A stretch of DNA of 64,000 nt from Streptococcus pseudopneumoniae (GCF_001074155.1 NZ_JUUZ01000026.1:1-64000), one strand, 5' to 3'; counted from the first letter of the stretch, positions 46,294 through 56,284 are shown. Made by a program: numbers and translations. The notes: generated by a model not told the origin, from the letters alone.

Positions 46294-47451
46294 ATGTTAG
46301 ATTTGGAGAAATATGGTGTGACCATGTGGGAAGAGGACAAGATTCTCTCTTTCCGTCAAAAACTATTAGCCTGGTATGACGAAAATAAGCGGGATTTACC
46401 CTGGAGACGGAGCAAAAATCCTTACCATATCTGGGTGTCTGAAATCATGTTGCAGCAGACTCGAGTTGATACCGTTATTCCCTATTATGAACGTTTTTTA
46501 GACTGGTTTCCGACTGTAGAAAGCTTAGCAAATGCTCCTGAGGAACGCTTACTAAAAGCCTGGGAAGGACTTGGCTATTACTCTCGTGTTCGCAATATGC
46601 AAGCAGCAACTCAGCAGATTATGGAGGACTTTGATGGAGAATTTCCATCAACTTACGAAGGTATTTCAAGTTTGAAGGGGATTGGCCCTTATACAGCTGG
46701 AGCTATTTCAAGTATTGCCTTTAACCTTCCCCAACCTGCAGTAGATGGCAATGTCATGCGTGTTTTGGCACGTTTGTTTGAAGTGAATCATGATATTGGA
46801 AATCCTAGCAATCGAAAAATATTTCAAGCTATGATGGAAGTTCTAATAGATCCAGATCGTCCAGGTGATTTCAATCAGGCTTTGATGGATTTAGGTTCAG
46901 ATATTGAGGCTCCTGTCAATCCAAGACCTCAAGAGAGTCCAGTTAAGGACTTCAGTGCTGCTTATCAACATGGAACAATGGATCGCTATCCCATTAAAGC
47001 GCCAAAGAATAAGCCAGTTCCAGTCTATCTTAATGCTTTAGTTGTTCAAAATGCTAAAGGACAGTTTTTACTAGAAAAGAATGAAAGTGAAAAGTTACTT
47101 GCTGGATTTTGGCATTTCCCTTTGATTGAGGTAGATGAATTTTCAAAAAATGAAGAACTAAATCTCTTTAATCAGGTAGCTGAACCATCTATTCAACTTG
47201 GGCCATCACCGCAAGAAAGTTTTGAGCAGGATTATGATTTGGAGGTTGACTGGCAGGATAGTCATTTTGAAGAAGTGAAACATGTCTTTAGCCATCGAAA
47301 GTGGCATGTACGAATTCTATCGGGGCAGGTAGTTGATAGTAAAGAGTATAGCGACAAAGAAGTTGTTTGGTTAACTCCTGAAGAGTTTGACCTCTATCCA
47401 CTAACAAAACCTCAACAAAAAATTTGGCAAGAGTATTCAAAAAGATGCTGA
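46294..47451 (+). CDS. mutY: adenine DNA glycosylase MutY lacking the [4Fe-4S] site
   Basis: A 385-residue glycosylase removing adenine opposite 8-oxoG. Catalytic E50 (VSEIMLQQT), the HhH-GPD part LKGIGPYTAGAISSIAF and D151 (PAVDGNV) are all present, and a C-terminal Nudix-like domain (about 240-380) recognises 8-oxoG. The four cysteines that normally hold the iron-sulfur cluster after MDLG are missing; the protein has a single cysteine, its last residue. Cluster-less MutY forms are known in lactic acid bacteria. Start at 46294 fits the promoter; a later ATG at 46324 is possible. Confidence 0.93.
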   Translation: MLDLEKYGVTMWEEDKILSFRQKLLAWYDENKRDLPWRRSKNPYHIWVSEIMLQQTRVDTVIPYYERFLDWFPTVESLANAPEERLLKAWEGLGYYSRVRNMQAATQQIMEDFDGEFPSTYEGISSLKGIGPYTAGAISSIAFNLPQPAVDGNVMRVLARLFEVNHDIGNPSNRKIFQAMMEVLIDPDRPGDFNQALMDLGSDIEAPVNPRPQESPVKDFSAAYQHGTMDRYPIKAPKNKPVPVYLNALVVQNAKGQFLLEKNESEKLLAGFWHFPLIEVDEFSKNEELNLFNQVAEPSIQLGPSPQESFEQDYDLEVDWQDSHFEEVKHVFSHRKWHVRILSGQVVDSKEYSDKEVVWLTPEEFDLYPLTKPQQKIWQEYSKRC

Positions 47452-47489
47452 CAACACTAGTCTTTCGTGTCTTCTTTGCATTTTTTTGG

Positions 47490-47495
47490 TATAAT
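47490..47495 (+). promoter_or_regulatory. extended -10 promoter of vicRKX
   Basis: TGG-TATAAT, 24 bases before the vicR start, with a T-rich but poor -35. Confidence 0.6.
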
Positions 47496-47519
47496 TGATA
47501 CAAGGAAAAAGGTGACTAT

Positions 47520-48224
47520 ATGAAAAAAATATTGATTGTAGATGATGAAAAACCAATCTCAGATATTATTAAGTTTAATATGACCAAGGAAGGTTATGAG
47601 GTTGTTACAGCCTTTAATGGACGCGAAGCCATCGAATTGTTTGAAGCTGAGAAACCAGATATTATTATTTTGGATTTAATGCTTCCAGAGATTGATGGTC
47701 TTGAAGTGGCTAAAACGATTCGCAAGACAAGCAGTGTTCCAATTATCATGCTTTCGGCAAAAGATAGTGAGTTTGACAAGGTTATTGGTCTTGAACTTGG
47801 TGCGGATGATTATGTGACCAAGCCATTTTCAAACCGTGAGCTACAAGCGCGTGTTAAGGCTCTTCTTCGTCGTACGGAGTTAGTAGCAGTAGATAACCAA
47901 GAGGAAGATACTAAATTACAAAGTCTTCAAATTAGGGATTTAGAGATTCTACCAGATGCTTATGTAGCCAAAAAATATGGAGAAGAATTGGACTTAACTC
48001 ATAGAGAGTTTGAGTTGTTGCATCACTTAGCTTCTCATCTTGGTCAAGTTATTACCCGTGAACATCTCCTTGAGACTGTTTGGGGTTATGATTATTTTGG
48101 TGATGTTCGTACTGTAGATGTTACCATTAGACGTCTACGTGAAAAGATTGAAGACACACCAAGTAGACCTGAATATATCTTAACTCGTCGTGGTGTTGGT
48201 TATTATATGAGAAATAATGATTGA
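47520..48224 (+). CDS. vicR: response regulator VicR/WalR
   Basis: A 234-residue OmpR/PhoB-type regulator. The receiver domain (1-120) has acidic D9/D10 pocket residues, phospho-acceptor D52 ([11 protein letters not shown]) and K102 region (DYVTKPF). The winged-helix DNA-binding domain (about 135-232) ends [10 protein letters not shown]. It is the essential cell-wall homeostasis regulator of streptococci, controlling peptidoglycan hydrolases. Overlaps vicK by 8 bases. Confidence 0.96.
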   Translation: MKKILIVDDEKPISDIIKFNMTKEGYEVVTAFNGREAIELFEAEKPDIIILDLMLPEIDGLEVAKTIRKTSSVPIIMLSAKDSEFDKVIGLELGADDYVTKPFSNRELQARVKALLRRTELVAVDNQEEDTKLQSLQIRDLEILPDAYVAKKYGEELDLTHREFELLHHLASHLGQVITREHLLETVWGYDYFGDVRTVDVTIRRLREKIEDTPSRPEYILTRRGVGYYMRNND

Positions 48225-49566
48225 TATAATTAAACAAACAATTTTAACCAGAGATTTCGTCTTTGTACTCATATTAATTGGTTTTATTATGCTTGTTAGC
48301 TTTCTCTTGCTTGAAGGCCGTAGAGATAATATTCGACTCAAACAGTTAAATCAAAAGATTAAAGATTTAATTGCTGGTGATTATTCTCAGGTATTAGATA
48401 TGCAGGGGAATACTGAGATCACTAACATTACGAATAACTTAAATGATTTGTCTGAAGTTATTCGTCTAACTCAGGAAAACCTTGAGCAGGAAAGTAAAAG
48501 ATTGCATAGTATCCTGTCATACATGACTGATGGGGTTCTTGCAACCAATCGTCGTGGTCAGATCACTATGATTAATGATATGGCTAAAAGACAACTTGGA
48601 GTTGAAAGTGATGACGCGCTCAATAAGAATATTTTAGAGTTGCTCAAGATTGAAGATGAGTACGAGCTTAGAGACTTAATTACGCAAAGTCCTGAAATGA
48701 TGATTTATTCCCAAAATGTAAATGGGGAGTATATTAGTTTGCGTGTACGTTTTGCCTTGATTCGTAGAGAATCCGGCTTTATCTCTGGTTTGGTAGCAGT
48801 TCTACATGATACGACTGAACAAGATAAGGAAGAGCGCGAGAGAAGACTATTCGTTTCAAACGTTAGTCATGAATTGCGAACTCCATTGACCAGTGTAAAA
48901 TCTTACCTAGAGGCCTTGGATGAGGGTGCATTATATGAACCTGTTGCTCCTGATTTTATCAAAGTATCTCTAGATGAGACCAACCGTATGATGCGAATGG
49001 TAACGGACCTCTTGCATCTTTCGCGTATTGATAATGCAACTAGCCATTTAGATGTTGAATTGATTAACTTTACAGCTTTCATTACGTTTATCCTAAACCG
49101 TTTCGATAAGATACGAGCCCAGGATCAAGAAAAAAAATATGAGTTGGTTCGAGATTATCCGATTACATCGGTCTGGATTGAAATTGATACAGACAAGATG
49201 ACTCAGGTAATCGATAATATTCTTAACAATGCCATCAAGTATTCTCCAGATGGGGGAAAAATTACAGTTAGTATGAAAACTACTGATGACCAGATGATTT
49301 TATCGATTTCGGATCAAGGACTTGGAATTCCTAAAGAAGATTTACCGAAGATTTTTGACCGTTTCTACAGGGTTGATAAGGCTAGAAGCCGTGCCCAAGG
49401 TGGGACTGGTTTAGGTCTTGCGATAGCAAAAGAAATTATCAAGCAACACAATGGATTTATCTGGGCTAAGAGTGAATACGGTAAGGGTTCTACCTTTACC
49501 ATTGTTCTTCCTTATGATAATGATGCTGTAAAAGAAGAAGTATGGGAGGATGAAGTAGAAGACTAG
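48217..49566 (+). CDS. vicK: sensor histidine kinase VicK/WalK
   Basis: A 449-residue kinase with one N-terminal membrane helix (about 12-33) and almost no extracellular part, as in streptococcal VicK. Then HAMP (about 34-85), PAS (about 92-200), HisKA with H218 ([13 protein letters not shown]) and HATPase with N, G1 and G2 boxes ([29 protein letters not shown]). Phosphorylates VicR. The single-helix form differs from the two-helix WalK of bacilli. Confidence 0.96.
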   Translation: MIDIIKQTILTRDFVFVLILIGFIMLVSFLLLEGRRDNIRLKQLNQKIKDLIAGDYSQVLDMQGNTEITNITNNLNDLSEVIRLTQENLEQESKRLHSILSYMTDGVLATNRRGQITMINDMAKRQLGVESDDALNKNILELLKIEDEYELRDLITQSPEMMIYSQNVNGEYISLRVRFALIRRESGFISGLVAVLHDTTEQDKEERERRLFVSNVSHELRTPLTSVKSYLEALDEGALYEPVAPDFIKVSLDETNRMMRMVTDLLHLSRIDNATSHLDVELINFTAFITFILNRFDKIRAQDQEKKYELVRDYPITSVWIEIDTDKMTQVIDNILNNAIKYSPDGGKITVSMKTTDDQMILSISDQGLGIPKEDLPKIFDRFYRVDKARSRAQGGTGLGLAIAKEIIKQHNGFIWAKSEYGKGSTFTIVLPYDNDAVKEEVWEDEVED

Positions 49567-49567
49567 A

Positions 49568-50377
49568 ATGAGTGAAACAGGCTTTAAATATAGTATTTTA
49601 GCATCGGGTTCTAGTGGAAATTCCTTCTATCTAGAAACCCCAAAGAAAAAGATTTTAGTGGATGCCGGTTTATCTGGTAAAAAAATTACAAGCTTATTGG
49701 GTGAAATCAATCGTAAGCCAGAAGATTTGGATGCTATTTTGATTACGCATGAGCATGCTGACCATATACATGGTGTTGGAGTTTTAGCCCGTAAGTATGG
49801 CATGGATCTTTACGCCAATGAAAAAACCTGGCAAGCTATGGAAAATAGTAAGTATCTAGGTAAAGTTGACTCTTCACAAAAGCATATCTTTGAAATGGGA
49901 AAAACAAAAACATTTGGAGATATCGACATTGAGAGTTTTGGAGTTAGCCATGATGCAGTTGCTCCCCAATTCTACCGTTTTATGAAGGATGACAAGAGCT
50001 TTGTTATGCTGACGGATACAGGTTATGTTAGTGATCGTATGGCTGGCATTGTCGAGAATGCAGATGGTTACTTGATTGAGTCTAATCATGATGTTGAGAT
50101 CCTGAGAGCAGGATCATATGCTTGGCGACTCAAGCAACGGATTCTGTCTGACCTTGGCCACCTCTCAAATGAAGATGGAGCAGACGCCATGATTCGCACA
50201 CTAGGTAATCGTACCAAGAAGATTTACCTAGGACATCTATCTAAAGAGAATAATATCAAGGAGCTAGCTCATATGACTATGGTTAATCAGCTTGCCCAAG
50301 CAGACTTGGGAGTAGGAGTTGATTTTCAAGTTTACGATACGTCTCCAGACACTGCAACTCCACTAACTGATATATAA
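49568..50377 (+). CDS. vicX: VicX/WalJ metallo-beta-lactamase fold protein
   Basis: A 269-residue metal-dependent hydrolase fold. The zinc motif HEHADH is at 61-66, with further metal His/Asp at SHDAVAP and SNHDVE and a C-terminal GHLSKENN. Third gene of the vic operon; relatives (YycJ/WalJ) are proposed nucleases linked to DNA metabolism and cell division, the role in streptococci being unsettled. Starts one base after the vicK stop. Confidence 0.92.
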   Translation: MSETGFKYSILASGSSGNSFYLETPKKKILVDAGLSGKKITSLLGEINRKPEDLDAILITHEHADHIHGVGVLARKYGMDLYANEKTWQAMENSKYLGKVDSSQKHIFEMGKTKTFGDIDIESFGVSHDAVAPQFYRFMKDDKSFVMLTDTGYVSDRMAGIVENADGYLIESNHDVEILRAGSYAWRLKQRILSDLGHLSNEDGADAMIRTLGNRTKKIYLGHLSKENNIKELAHMTMVNQLAQADLGVGVDFQVYDTSPDTATPLTDI

Positions 50378-50406
50378 AAAAGAAGGCCTCACCTTCTTTT
50401 TTTTAT
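50378..50406. terminator. terminator after vicX
   Basis: AAAAAAGAAGG-CCTCA-CCTTCTTTTTTT with A- and T-rich flanks, shared by the convergent thioredoxin-like gene. Confidence 0.88.
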
Positions 50407-50411
50407 GCTTT

Positions 50412-50759
50412 TTACAAACCAGCAAAATCTTTGATTTCTTGTGCTGTCATAGAAGAGTCACAACGAACCTTGATTTCTCCATTTTCAACATGAACAAAAC
50501 CTGGTACAGTTGGGATTTCGTAACGTGATCGGAAGTCTTGCAATGCATCTAGTTGACTTGGCTCTTCGCTGTTAATGAAGTAGATATGTGCTTTTGTTTC
50601 AGCCACAACACCAGCCAATGTGCCAGCAAATTTACGGCAGTAAGGGCAAGTTTTGCGGCCGATAAAGAATGTAGCCGTTTCTTTTTTATCAAGAGCCTCT
50701 TGGGCACGCGCAACAGTTGTAACTTCAAGATCTTTAATGTTTTCTAAAAATTGTTCCAT
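50412..50759 (-). CDS. thioredoxin-fold protein (CPYC)
   Basis: A 115-residue thioredoxin-fold protein with redox motif C38-P-Y-C41 and the cis-proline loop (IPTVPGF, about 83-89). The CPYC motif is glutaredoxin-like while the fold length is thioredoxin-like. Such proteins are often annotated as thioredoxin or bacteriocin-transport accessory protein in streptococci. No signal peptide, so cytoplasmic. An extended TGG-CATACT -10 lies upstream. Substrate unknown. Confidence 0.82.
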   Translation of the reverse strand: MEQFLENIKDLEVTTVARAQEALDKKETATFFIGRKTCPYCRKFAGTLAGVVAETKAHIYFINSEEPSQLDALQDFRSRYEIPTVPGFVHVENGEIKVRCDSSMTAQEIKDFAGL

Positions 50760-50830
50760 GAGATTACCTCGCTTTCTTTTAAATCTAGTATGCCATAAAG
50801 TCTTTAAAAATGCTTAGATTTGATACGGAA

Positions 50831-50860
50831 AAAAGATGAGATAATCTTATCTCATCTTTT
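50831..50860. terminator. terminator downstream of phosphoglucomutase
   Basis: AAAAGATGAGATAA-TC-TTATCTCATCTTTT, a perfect 14-bp stem in the gap between the minus-strand pgm and thioredoxin-like genes. Confidence 0.8.
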
Positions 50861-50866
50861 AATTGT

Positions 50867-52585
50867 TTATTTTACAAAGGCATTGATTTCAGCTTCGATA
50901 TTAGCAATCTTAGCTTGTGAATCTTCATTGCTTTCTCCAACAACGGCAATGTAGAACTTGATTTTTGGTTCAGTACCGGAAGGACGAACTGCAATCCATG
51001 AACCATCAGCAAGTGTGTATTTCAAGACATCACTTGGAGGAGTGGTCAAGGCTGTCACAGTGCCATCAGCTGCAGTGGATGTTTGTTCTTTGAAATCTTC
51101 AATAACTGAGATAGCTGTTCCGTTCCACTCTTTTGGTGCGTTGTTGCGGAATTTAGCCATAATAGCTTTAATTTGTTCAGCACCGTCAACACCTGAAAGA
51201 GTTACAGAAATAGTCTTTTCAGCATAGTAGCCGTATTCTTTATAGATTTCTTCGATACCATCAGCAAGAGTCAAACCACGAGAACGGTAGTAGGCAGCAA
51301 GCTCAGCAACGACAAGAACGGCTTGGATAGCATCTTTATCACGCACAAATGGTTTAATCAAGTAACCGAAGCTTTCTTCAAATCCCATCATGTAAGTGTG
51401 ATTGTGTTTTTCTTCGAATTCTTGGATCTTTTCAGCGATAAATTTGAAACCAGTTAAAACATTAAACATGGTTGCGCCGTAGCTTTCAGCAATCTTAGTA
51501 ACCAAGTCAGTTGAAACGATAGACTTGCAGAGTGCTGCGTTTTCTGGAAGAGTTCCAGCATTTTTGTGGGCTTCCAAGATGTACTTAGCCATGATAGCAC
51601 CGATTTGGTTACCTGAAAGGTTGAGGTAGCTACCATCTTTTTGAAGAACTTCAACACCAACACGGTCAGCATCAGGGTCAGTCGCAACAAGAACATCTGC
51701 CCCAACTTGGCGTCCAAGTTCTTCAGCAAGGGCAAAGGCCGCTTGGTTTTCTGGGTTTGGAGATTTAACAGTAGAGAAATCTGGATCTGGAATTGCTTGA
51801 GCTTCAACGACTTGTACTGAATCAAATCCTGCTTGAGCAAGAGCACGACGAGCCAACATTTCCCCAGTTCCGTGAAGTGGAGTGTAGACAATCTTCATGT
51901 CTTTACCAAATTCTTCGATCAAGGCAGGGTTGATGTTAACGTCTTTTACTTCTTTGAGATATTCTGCATCGATTGATTCACCAATAACTTCAATCAAACC
52001 AGATGCTTTTTCAGCCTCAACATCAGCGACTTCCACAGCAAATGGATTTTCGATCGCACGGATATAAGTAGTCAAAGCGTCTGCATCGTGTGGAGGCATT
52101 TGGCCACCATCTTCACCGTAAACCTTGTAACCATTAAATGGAGCAGGGTTGTGGCTGGCCGTAATCATGATACCTGCGAAGCAGTTGAGGTGACGAACAG
52201 CAAATGAAAGTTCTGGAGTTGGACGGAGACTTTCAAAGACATATGATTTAATACCGTGTTTTGCAAGAACTGCTGCTGATTCAAAGGCAAATTCTGGAGA
52301 GAAGTGACGGCTATCGTACGCGATGGCTACACCACGTTCTTTTTCATTTCCACCTTTTGACTCAATCAAACGAGCCAAACCTTCAGTTGCTTGACGAACA
52401 ACGTAGATATTAATGCGGTTAGTACCGGCACCGATCAATCCACGCATACCAGCAGTACCAAATTCAAGGTTTGTGTAAAAGGCGTCTTCCTTTGTTTTTT
52501 CATCCATGCTTTCCAAATCACGACGAAGGTAATCTGGTAGGTCAGCGAAATCAGCCCATTTTTGGAAGTTTTCTTGGTAAGTCAT
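50867..52585 (-). CDS. pgm: phosphoglucomutase (alpha-D-phosphohexomutase family)
   Basis: A 572-residue enzyme interconverting glucose-1-P and glucose-6-P, feeding UDP-glucose, glycolipid and capsule synthesis. Active-site S144 is in ITASHNPAPFNGYK, the Mg loop in TDPDADRVG, the sugar-binding loop in GFEESFGY and the phosphate-binding loop in RPSGTEPKIKFY. The product is probably used by the cpoA-pathway glucosyltransferases via UDP-glucose. Promoter on the minus strand: TTTACT (52645-52650 complement), 17 bases, TATAAT (52622-52627 complement) with TGG. Confidence 0.95.
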   Translation of the reverse strand: MTYQENFQKWADFADLPDYLRRDLESMDEKTKEDAFYTNLEFGTAGMRGLIGAGTNRINIYVVRQATEGLARLIESKGGNEKERGVAIAYDSRHFSPEFAFESAAVLAKHGIKSYVFESLRPTPELSFAVRHLNCFAGIMITASHNPAPFNGYKVYGEDGGQMPPHDADALTTYIRAIENPFAVEVADVEAEKASGLIEVIGESIDAEYLKEVKDVNINPALIEEFGKDMKIVYTPLHGTGEMLARRALAQAGFDSVQVVEAQAIPDPDFSTVKSPNPENQAAFALAEELGRQVGADVLVATDPDADRVGVEVLQKDGSYLNLSGNQIGAIMAKYILEAHKNAGTLPENAALCKSIVSTDLVTKIAESYGATMFNVLTGFKFIAEKIQEFEEKHNHTYMMGFEESFGYLIKPFVRDKDAIQAVLVVAELAAYYRSRGLTLADGIEEIYKEYGYYAEKTISVTLSGVDGAEQIKAIMAKFRNNAPKEWNGTAISVIEDFKEQTSTAADGTVTALTTPPSDVLKYTLADGSWIAVRPSGTEPKIKFYIAVVGESNEDSQAKIANIEAEINAFVK

Positions 52586-52621
52586 AAGATTTCTCCTTTA
52601 ATATATAATCTAATCGCCTTC

Positions 52622-52650
52622 ATTATACCACTATTTAAAGTTTTAGTAAA
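52622..52650 (-). promoter_or_regulatory. pgm promoter
   Basis: Minus strand TTTACT, 17-base spacer, TGG-TATAAT. The remaining ~110 bases up to the lipoprotein promoter are AT-rich with no other signal seen. Confidence 0.75.
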
Positions 52651-52764
52651 ACGTTAGCGTGGCTCAGTTATTTGAATTTAAGTTTCATTTTAATCATAGA
52701 ATGAGTAGATATTTATTATATTTAAAAATTTACAATATTTTTAAAGCGATTTCCTGTTTCTGGT

Positions 52765-52792
52765 TTGAAAATTTTTGACTGTATGGTACAAT
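52765..52792 (+). promoter_or_regulatory. promoter of the 52823 lipoprotein gene
   Basis: TTGAAA (52765-52770), 16-base spacer, TGG-TACAAT (-10 at 52787-52792). Confidence 0.65.
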
Positions 52793-52822
52793 ATAATAAA
52801 TAAAAAAAGGAGATTTTCTATT

Positions 52823-54061
52823 ATGAAAAAGGTTCTTAAGCATTCTGCTTTAGTTTTGACTGCTTTAGCATTGGTAGCTTGTGGAAATAGTAAGAAAGCA
52901 AGTGACAATGGTACTGCATCTAACTCAAACTTTGAAGTTTCTGTTAAAGACGGTATGTATGTCTTACCAAAAGATGAAGATTCATCATCACACTATCTTG
53001 CTCTTCAAGTAGAAATTAAAAACAATCGTGATAAACAGTTTAGTTTTACCAGCCAAGATATCACACTTTATAACGAAAAAGATGAAAAAGTTGAACCAAT
53101 TCAAATTTATGAATCTGACAGTAAAACAAAATTCATGTCATACGGAGATAGCCTCTCTAAAGGCAAGAGTGTTGCTGGTTATGTAGTTTATGAAGTTGAT
53201 AAAGATGCTAAGTATGAACTTCACTTTGCGCCAAGCTTTTACGATGATGTAAAAGAAAATAAAAAAGGTAAAAATGACGTAGCTATCAAGGTTGACCCAA
53301 GCCAATACGAAGACACTATTGATGAAGCCAAAGAAGCTATGAAAAAATATGTTGATGCTGTTTACCTAGATGGTGAAAACACTGGTGGTGCATCAAACGT
53401 AAGCTTTACTAATGATAAAACTCAAATCGTCGCGCTTGAAGATAAAAAATCAGACAACAAGAAATCAGACGATAAGAAATCTGAAGAAAAGAAAGATGGT
53501 AATAAGTCTGAAGACAAAAAATCAGATGACAAAAAATCTTCAAGAGACTCTGATGTGATCACAAATGACGTGAAGGCTGATAGAGAAGAATTTATCAAGA
53601 AATTCATCGAGTCATTTGGTAAAGGATTCTACAACTACAAGCCTTCTGATTCTGAACTTCGTACATTTGCAGAAGCGTACATCAAAGCAAATGCAAAACG
53701 AGCAAAAGTTGATTACAAAGTAAAAACTTACTTGCCAGACTATGCAGTTATCTATGTAAGACCTGAAACAATCGATTTGGATAACTTGAATGTTCATGAA
53801 TTGAGCCGTAAATTCTATGAAGAAAACAAAGGTAAATACAGCAACTACTCAGAAGCTATGAAAGCTGGTGAGAAGTACATTTTAGAAAATGCACCAAGTC
53901 AATTTGATTCAACTCCTCTTGATACTAGCGATAATATGCAAAAAGAAGGTTACGAAATCAAGATGACTAAGAAAGACGGTAAATGGACAATCGACACATC
54001 TTCTAAGAACTATAACTTAAAAGATATGGCACGTACATTCCGTGGTGGTATTGGTTATTAA
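52823..54061 (+). CDS. surface lipoprotein with DUF4352/DUF5067-like domain
   Basis: A 412-residue lipoprotein with signal peptide and lipobox LVAC (C20). Residues about 30-145 look like an immunoglobulin-like DUF4352/DUF5067 domain (HYLALQVEIKNNRDKQFSFTS). A low-complexity Lys/Asp/Ser/Glu linker lies at about 206-250 (KKSDDKKSEEKK repeats), and the C-terminal ~150 residues form a second domain of unknown type (FRGGIGY end). AAGGAGA site at 52807; the in-frame frame before the ATG contains the promoter and is not coding. Function unknown; exposed on the cell surface. Confidence 0.82.
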   Translation: MKKVLKHSALVLTALALVACGNSKKASDNGTASNSNFEVSVKDGMYVLPKDEDSSSHYLALQVEIKNNRDKQFSFTSQDITLYNEKDEKVEPIQIYESDSKTKFMSYGDSLSKGKSVAGYVVYEVDKDAKYELHFAPSFYDDVKENKKGKNDVAIKVDPSQYEDTIDEAKEAMKKYVDAVYLDGENTGGASNVSFTNDKTQIVALEDKKSDNKKSDDKKSEEKKDGNKSEDKKSDDKKSSRDSDVITNDVKADREEFIKKFIESFGKGFYNYKPSDSELRTFAEAYIKANAKRAKVDYKVKTYLPDYAVIYVRPETIDLDNLNVHELSRKFYEENKGKYSNYSEAMKAGEKYILENAPSQFDSTPLDTSDNMQKEGYEIKMTKKDGKWTIDTSSKNYNLKDMARTFRGGIGY

Positions 54062-54067
54062 TATCTA

Positions 54068-54098
54068 AAAGTTCGAGCTTAAAGCTCGAACTTTTTTT
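54068..54098 (+). terminator. terminator of the lipoprotein gene
   Basis: AAAGTTCGAGCTT-AAAGCTCGAACTTTTTTT, 8 bases after the stop. Confidence 0.9.
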
Positions 54099-54105
54099 AT
54101 TTGAA

Positions 54106-54134
54106 TTGTTAAAAACTGAAAAAGATAGTAAAAT
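54106..54134 (+). promoter_or_regulatory. promoter of the ABC-F gene (leaderless start)
   Basis: TTGTTA (54106-54111), 17-base spacer, TAAAAT (54129-54134), then 6 bases and the ATG at 54141. No ribosome site. Confidence 0.6.
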
Positions 54135-54140
54135 AGTTAC

Positions 54141-56042
54141 ATGATTATTTTACAAGCTAATAAAATCGAACGTTCTTTTGCAGGCGATGTTCTATTTGAA
54201 AATATAAATCTACAAGTAGATGAAAGAGATCGTATTGCTCTCGTTGGGAAAAATGGAGCAGGTAAGTCGACGCTATTAAAGATATTAGTCGGGGAAGAAG
54301 AGCCAACTTCTGGTGAGATTAATAAGAAAAAAGATATTTCCCTTTCTTACTTAGCACAGGATAGTCGATTTGAATCAGAAAATACTATCTATGACGAGAT
54401 GCTTCACGTCTTTGACGACTTACGTACTACAGAGAAACAGCTTCGCCAAATGGAACTGGAGATGGGGGAAAAGACAGGTGCAGATCTCGATAAGCTCATG
54501 TCAGACTACGATCGTCTATCTGAAGAATTTCGTCAAGCTGGAGGATTTACCTATGAAGCTGATATTCGCGCCATTTTAAATGGTTTTAAGTTTGATGAGT
54601 CTATGTGGCAGATGCGAATCGCTGAGCTTTCTGGAGGTCAAAACACAAGATTAGCCCTAGCCAAAATGCTCCTTGAAAAGCCAAATCTCTTGGTTTTGGA
54701 TGAGCCAACCAACCACCTGGATATTGAAACCATTGCCTGGTTAGAAAACTATCTGGTAAACTATAGCGGTGCACTCATTATCGTCAGTCACGACCGTTAT
54801 TTCCTCGATAAGGTAGCAACCATAACACTCGACTTAACCAAACATTCTTTAGATAGATACGTAGGAAACTACTCAAGCTTTGTGGAGCAGAAAGAGCAGA
54901 AGTTACTGACTGAAGCTAAGAACTACGAAAAGCAACAGAAGGAAATTGCTGCTTTAGAAGACTTTGTTAACCGAAATCTCGTTCGAGCATCGACAACCAA
55001 GCGTGCTCAATCTAGACGTAAACAACTGGAAAAGATGGAGCGTTTAGATAAGCCTGAAGCTGGGAATAAATCAGCCAATATGACCTTTCACTCTGATAAA
55101 ACATCTGGTAATATTGTGCTGACAGTTGAGAATGCTGCTATAGGTTATGATGGGGAAATACTATCTGAGCCTATCAATCTCGACCTTCGTAAGATGAATG
55201 CCGTAGCAGTTGTAGGTCCTAATGGTATTGGTAAGACTACCTTTATCAAGTCTATTGTTGATCAGATTCCCTTCATTAAGGGTGAGAAGCGTTTCGGTGC
55301 CAATGTTGAAGTTGGTTACTATGACCAAACTCAAAGTAAGTTAACTCCAAGCAATACTGTTTTAGACGAACTTTGGAATGACTTTAGATTGACGCCAGAA
55401 GTAGAAATCCGTAATCGCTTAGGTGCATTTCTTTTCTCGGGTGATGATGTTAAGAAATCAGTTGGTATGCTTTCAGGTGGAGAGAAAGCTCGCTTGTTAC
55501 TGGCTAAACTATCAATGGAAAATAATAACTTCCTGATTCTTGACGAGCCGACCAACCATTTGGATATTGATAGTAAGGAAGTTCTGGAAAATGCACTAAT
55601 TGACTTTGATGGAACTCTTCTATTTGTCAGCCATGACCGTTATTTTATCAATCGTGTCGCTACACATGTTCTGGAATTGTCCGAAAATGGTTCGACCGTC
55701 TATTTGGGTGATTATGACTATTATGTTGAAAAAAAAGCAGAGTTGGCAGCTAGTCAAGAGGAAGAAGCGTCAACTTATAGCCAAGAAAAAGTGGCTTCTC
55801 CAGTTAATGACTACCAAGCTCAAAAGGAAAGTCAAAAAGAACTTCGTAAATTGATGAGACAAATCGAAAGTCTTGAGACAGAAATCGAAGAGCTGGAAAC
55901 TCAAGCCCAAGTTATCTCTGAACAAATGCATACCACCAATGATGCAGATGAACTCATGCAATTACAAGCAGAACTTGATAAGATTAGTCAGCGTCATGAA
56001 GAAGCTATGCTGGAGTGGGAAGAACTATCGGAGCAGGTATAG
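54141..56042 (+). CDS. ABC-F family ATPase (ribosome-associated)
   Basis: A 633-residue soluble protein with two ABC domains and no membrane part. Walker A sites are GKNGAGKST (about 36-44) and GPNGIGKTT; signatures are LSGGQNTRLALAKMLL and LSGGEKARLLLAKLS; Walker B sites are LLVLDEPTNHLDI and FLILDEPTNHLDI. A linker with basic residues (about 240-320) and a C-terminal coiled coil (about 560-633) follow the family. ABC-F proteins bind the ribosomal E site and rescue stalled translation; some give antibiotic resistance. YdiF-like rather than a known resistance type. Confidence 0.92.
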   Translation: MIILQANKIERSFAGDVLFENINLQVDERDRIALVGKNGAGKSTLLKILVGEEEPTSGEINKKKDISLSYLAQDSRFESENTIYDEMLHVFDDLRTTEKQLRQMELEMGEKTGADLDKLMSDYDRLSEEFRQAGGFTYEADIRAILNGFKFDESMWQMRIAELSGGQNTRLALAKMLLEKPNLLVLDEPTNHLDIETIAWLENYLVNYSGALIIVSHDRYFLDKVATITLDLTKHSLDRYVGNYSSFVEQKEQKLLTEAKNYEKQQKEIAALEDFVNRNLVRASTTKRAQSRRKQLEKMERLDKPEAGNKSANMTFHSDKTSGNIVLTVENAAIGYDGEILSEPINLDLRKMNAVAVVGPNGIGKTTFIKSIVDQIPFIKGEKRFGANVEVGYYDQTQSKLTPSNTVLDELWNDFRLTPEVEIRNRLGAFLFSGDDVKKSVGMLSGGEKARLLLAKLSMENNNFLILDEPTNHLDIDSKEVLENALIDFDGTLLFVSHDRYFINRVATHVLELSENGSTVYLGDYDYYVEKKAELAASQEEEASTYSQEKVASPVNDYQAQKESQKELRKLMRQIESLETEIEELETQAQVISEQMHTTNDADELMQLQAELDKISQRHEEAMLEWEELSEQV

Positions 56043-56050
56043 ATATAAAT

Positions 56051-56080
56051 AAAAAAGCAGTGATAATACACTGCTTTTTC
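56051..56080 (+). terminator. terminator of the ABC-F gene
   Basis: AAAAAGCAGTG-ATAATA-CACTGCTTTTT. Confidence 0.88.
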
Positions 56081-56106
56081 AATTATTAATAATATTTTAT
56101 CTATAA

Positions 56107-56178
56107 TCCACCCTGAGGGAATCGAACCCCCATCTTAAGAACCGGAATCTTACGTGATATCCATTACACTAAGGGTGG
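56107..56178 (-). tRNA. tRNA-Arg (anticodon CCG)
   Basis: On the minus strand a 72-base cloverleaf: acceptor CCACCCT/AGGGTGG, anticodon stem TAAGA/TCTTA with loop TTCCGGT (anticodon CCG, reading CGG), T arm GGGGGTTCGATTCCCTC. No CCA is encoded at the 3' end. CGG is a rare codon in this AT-rich genome. Confidence 0.93.
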
Positions 56179-56284
56179 AAACTCTCATCATTATATCAAA
56201 AATAGGAGTTTTACTCAAGACTAAAACAAATGTAAAAAGAGGAAGAAAAAAAGATTTAGACAATATCTAAATCCTTTTACATTT

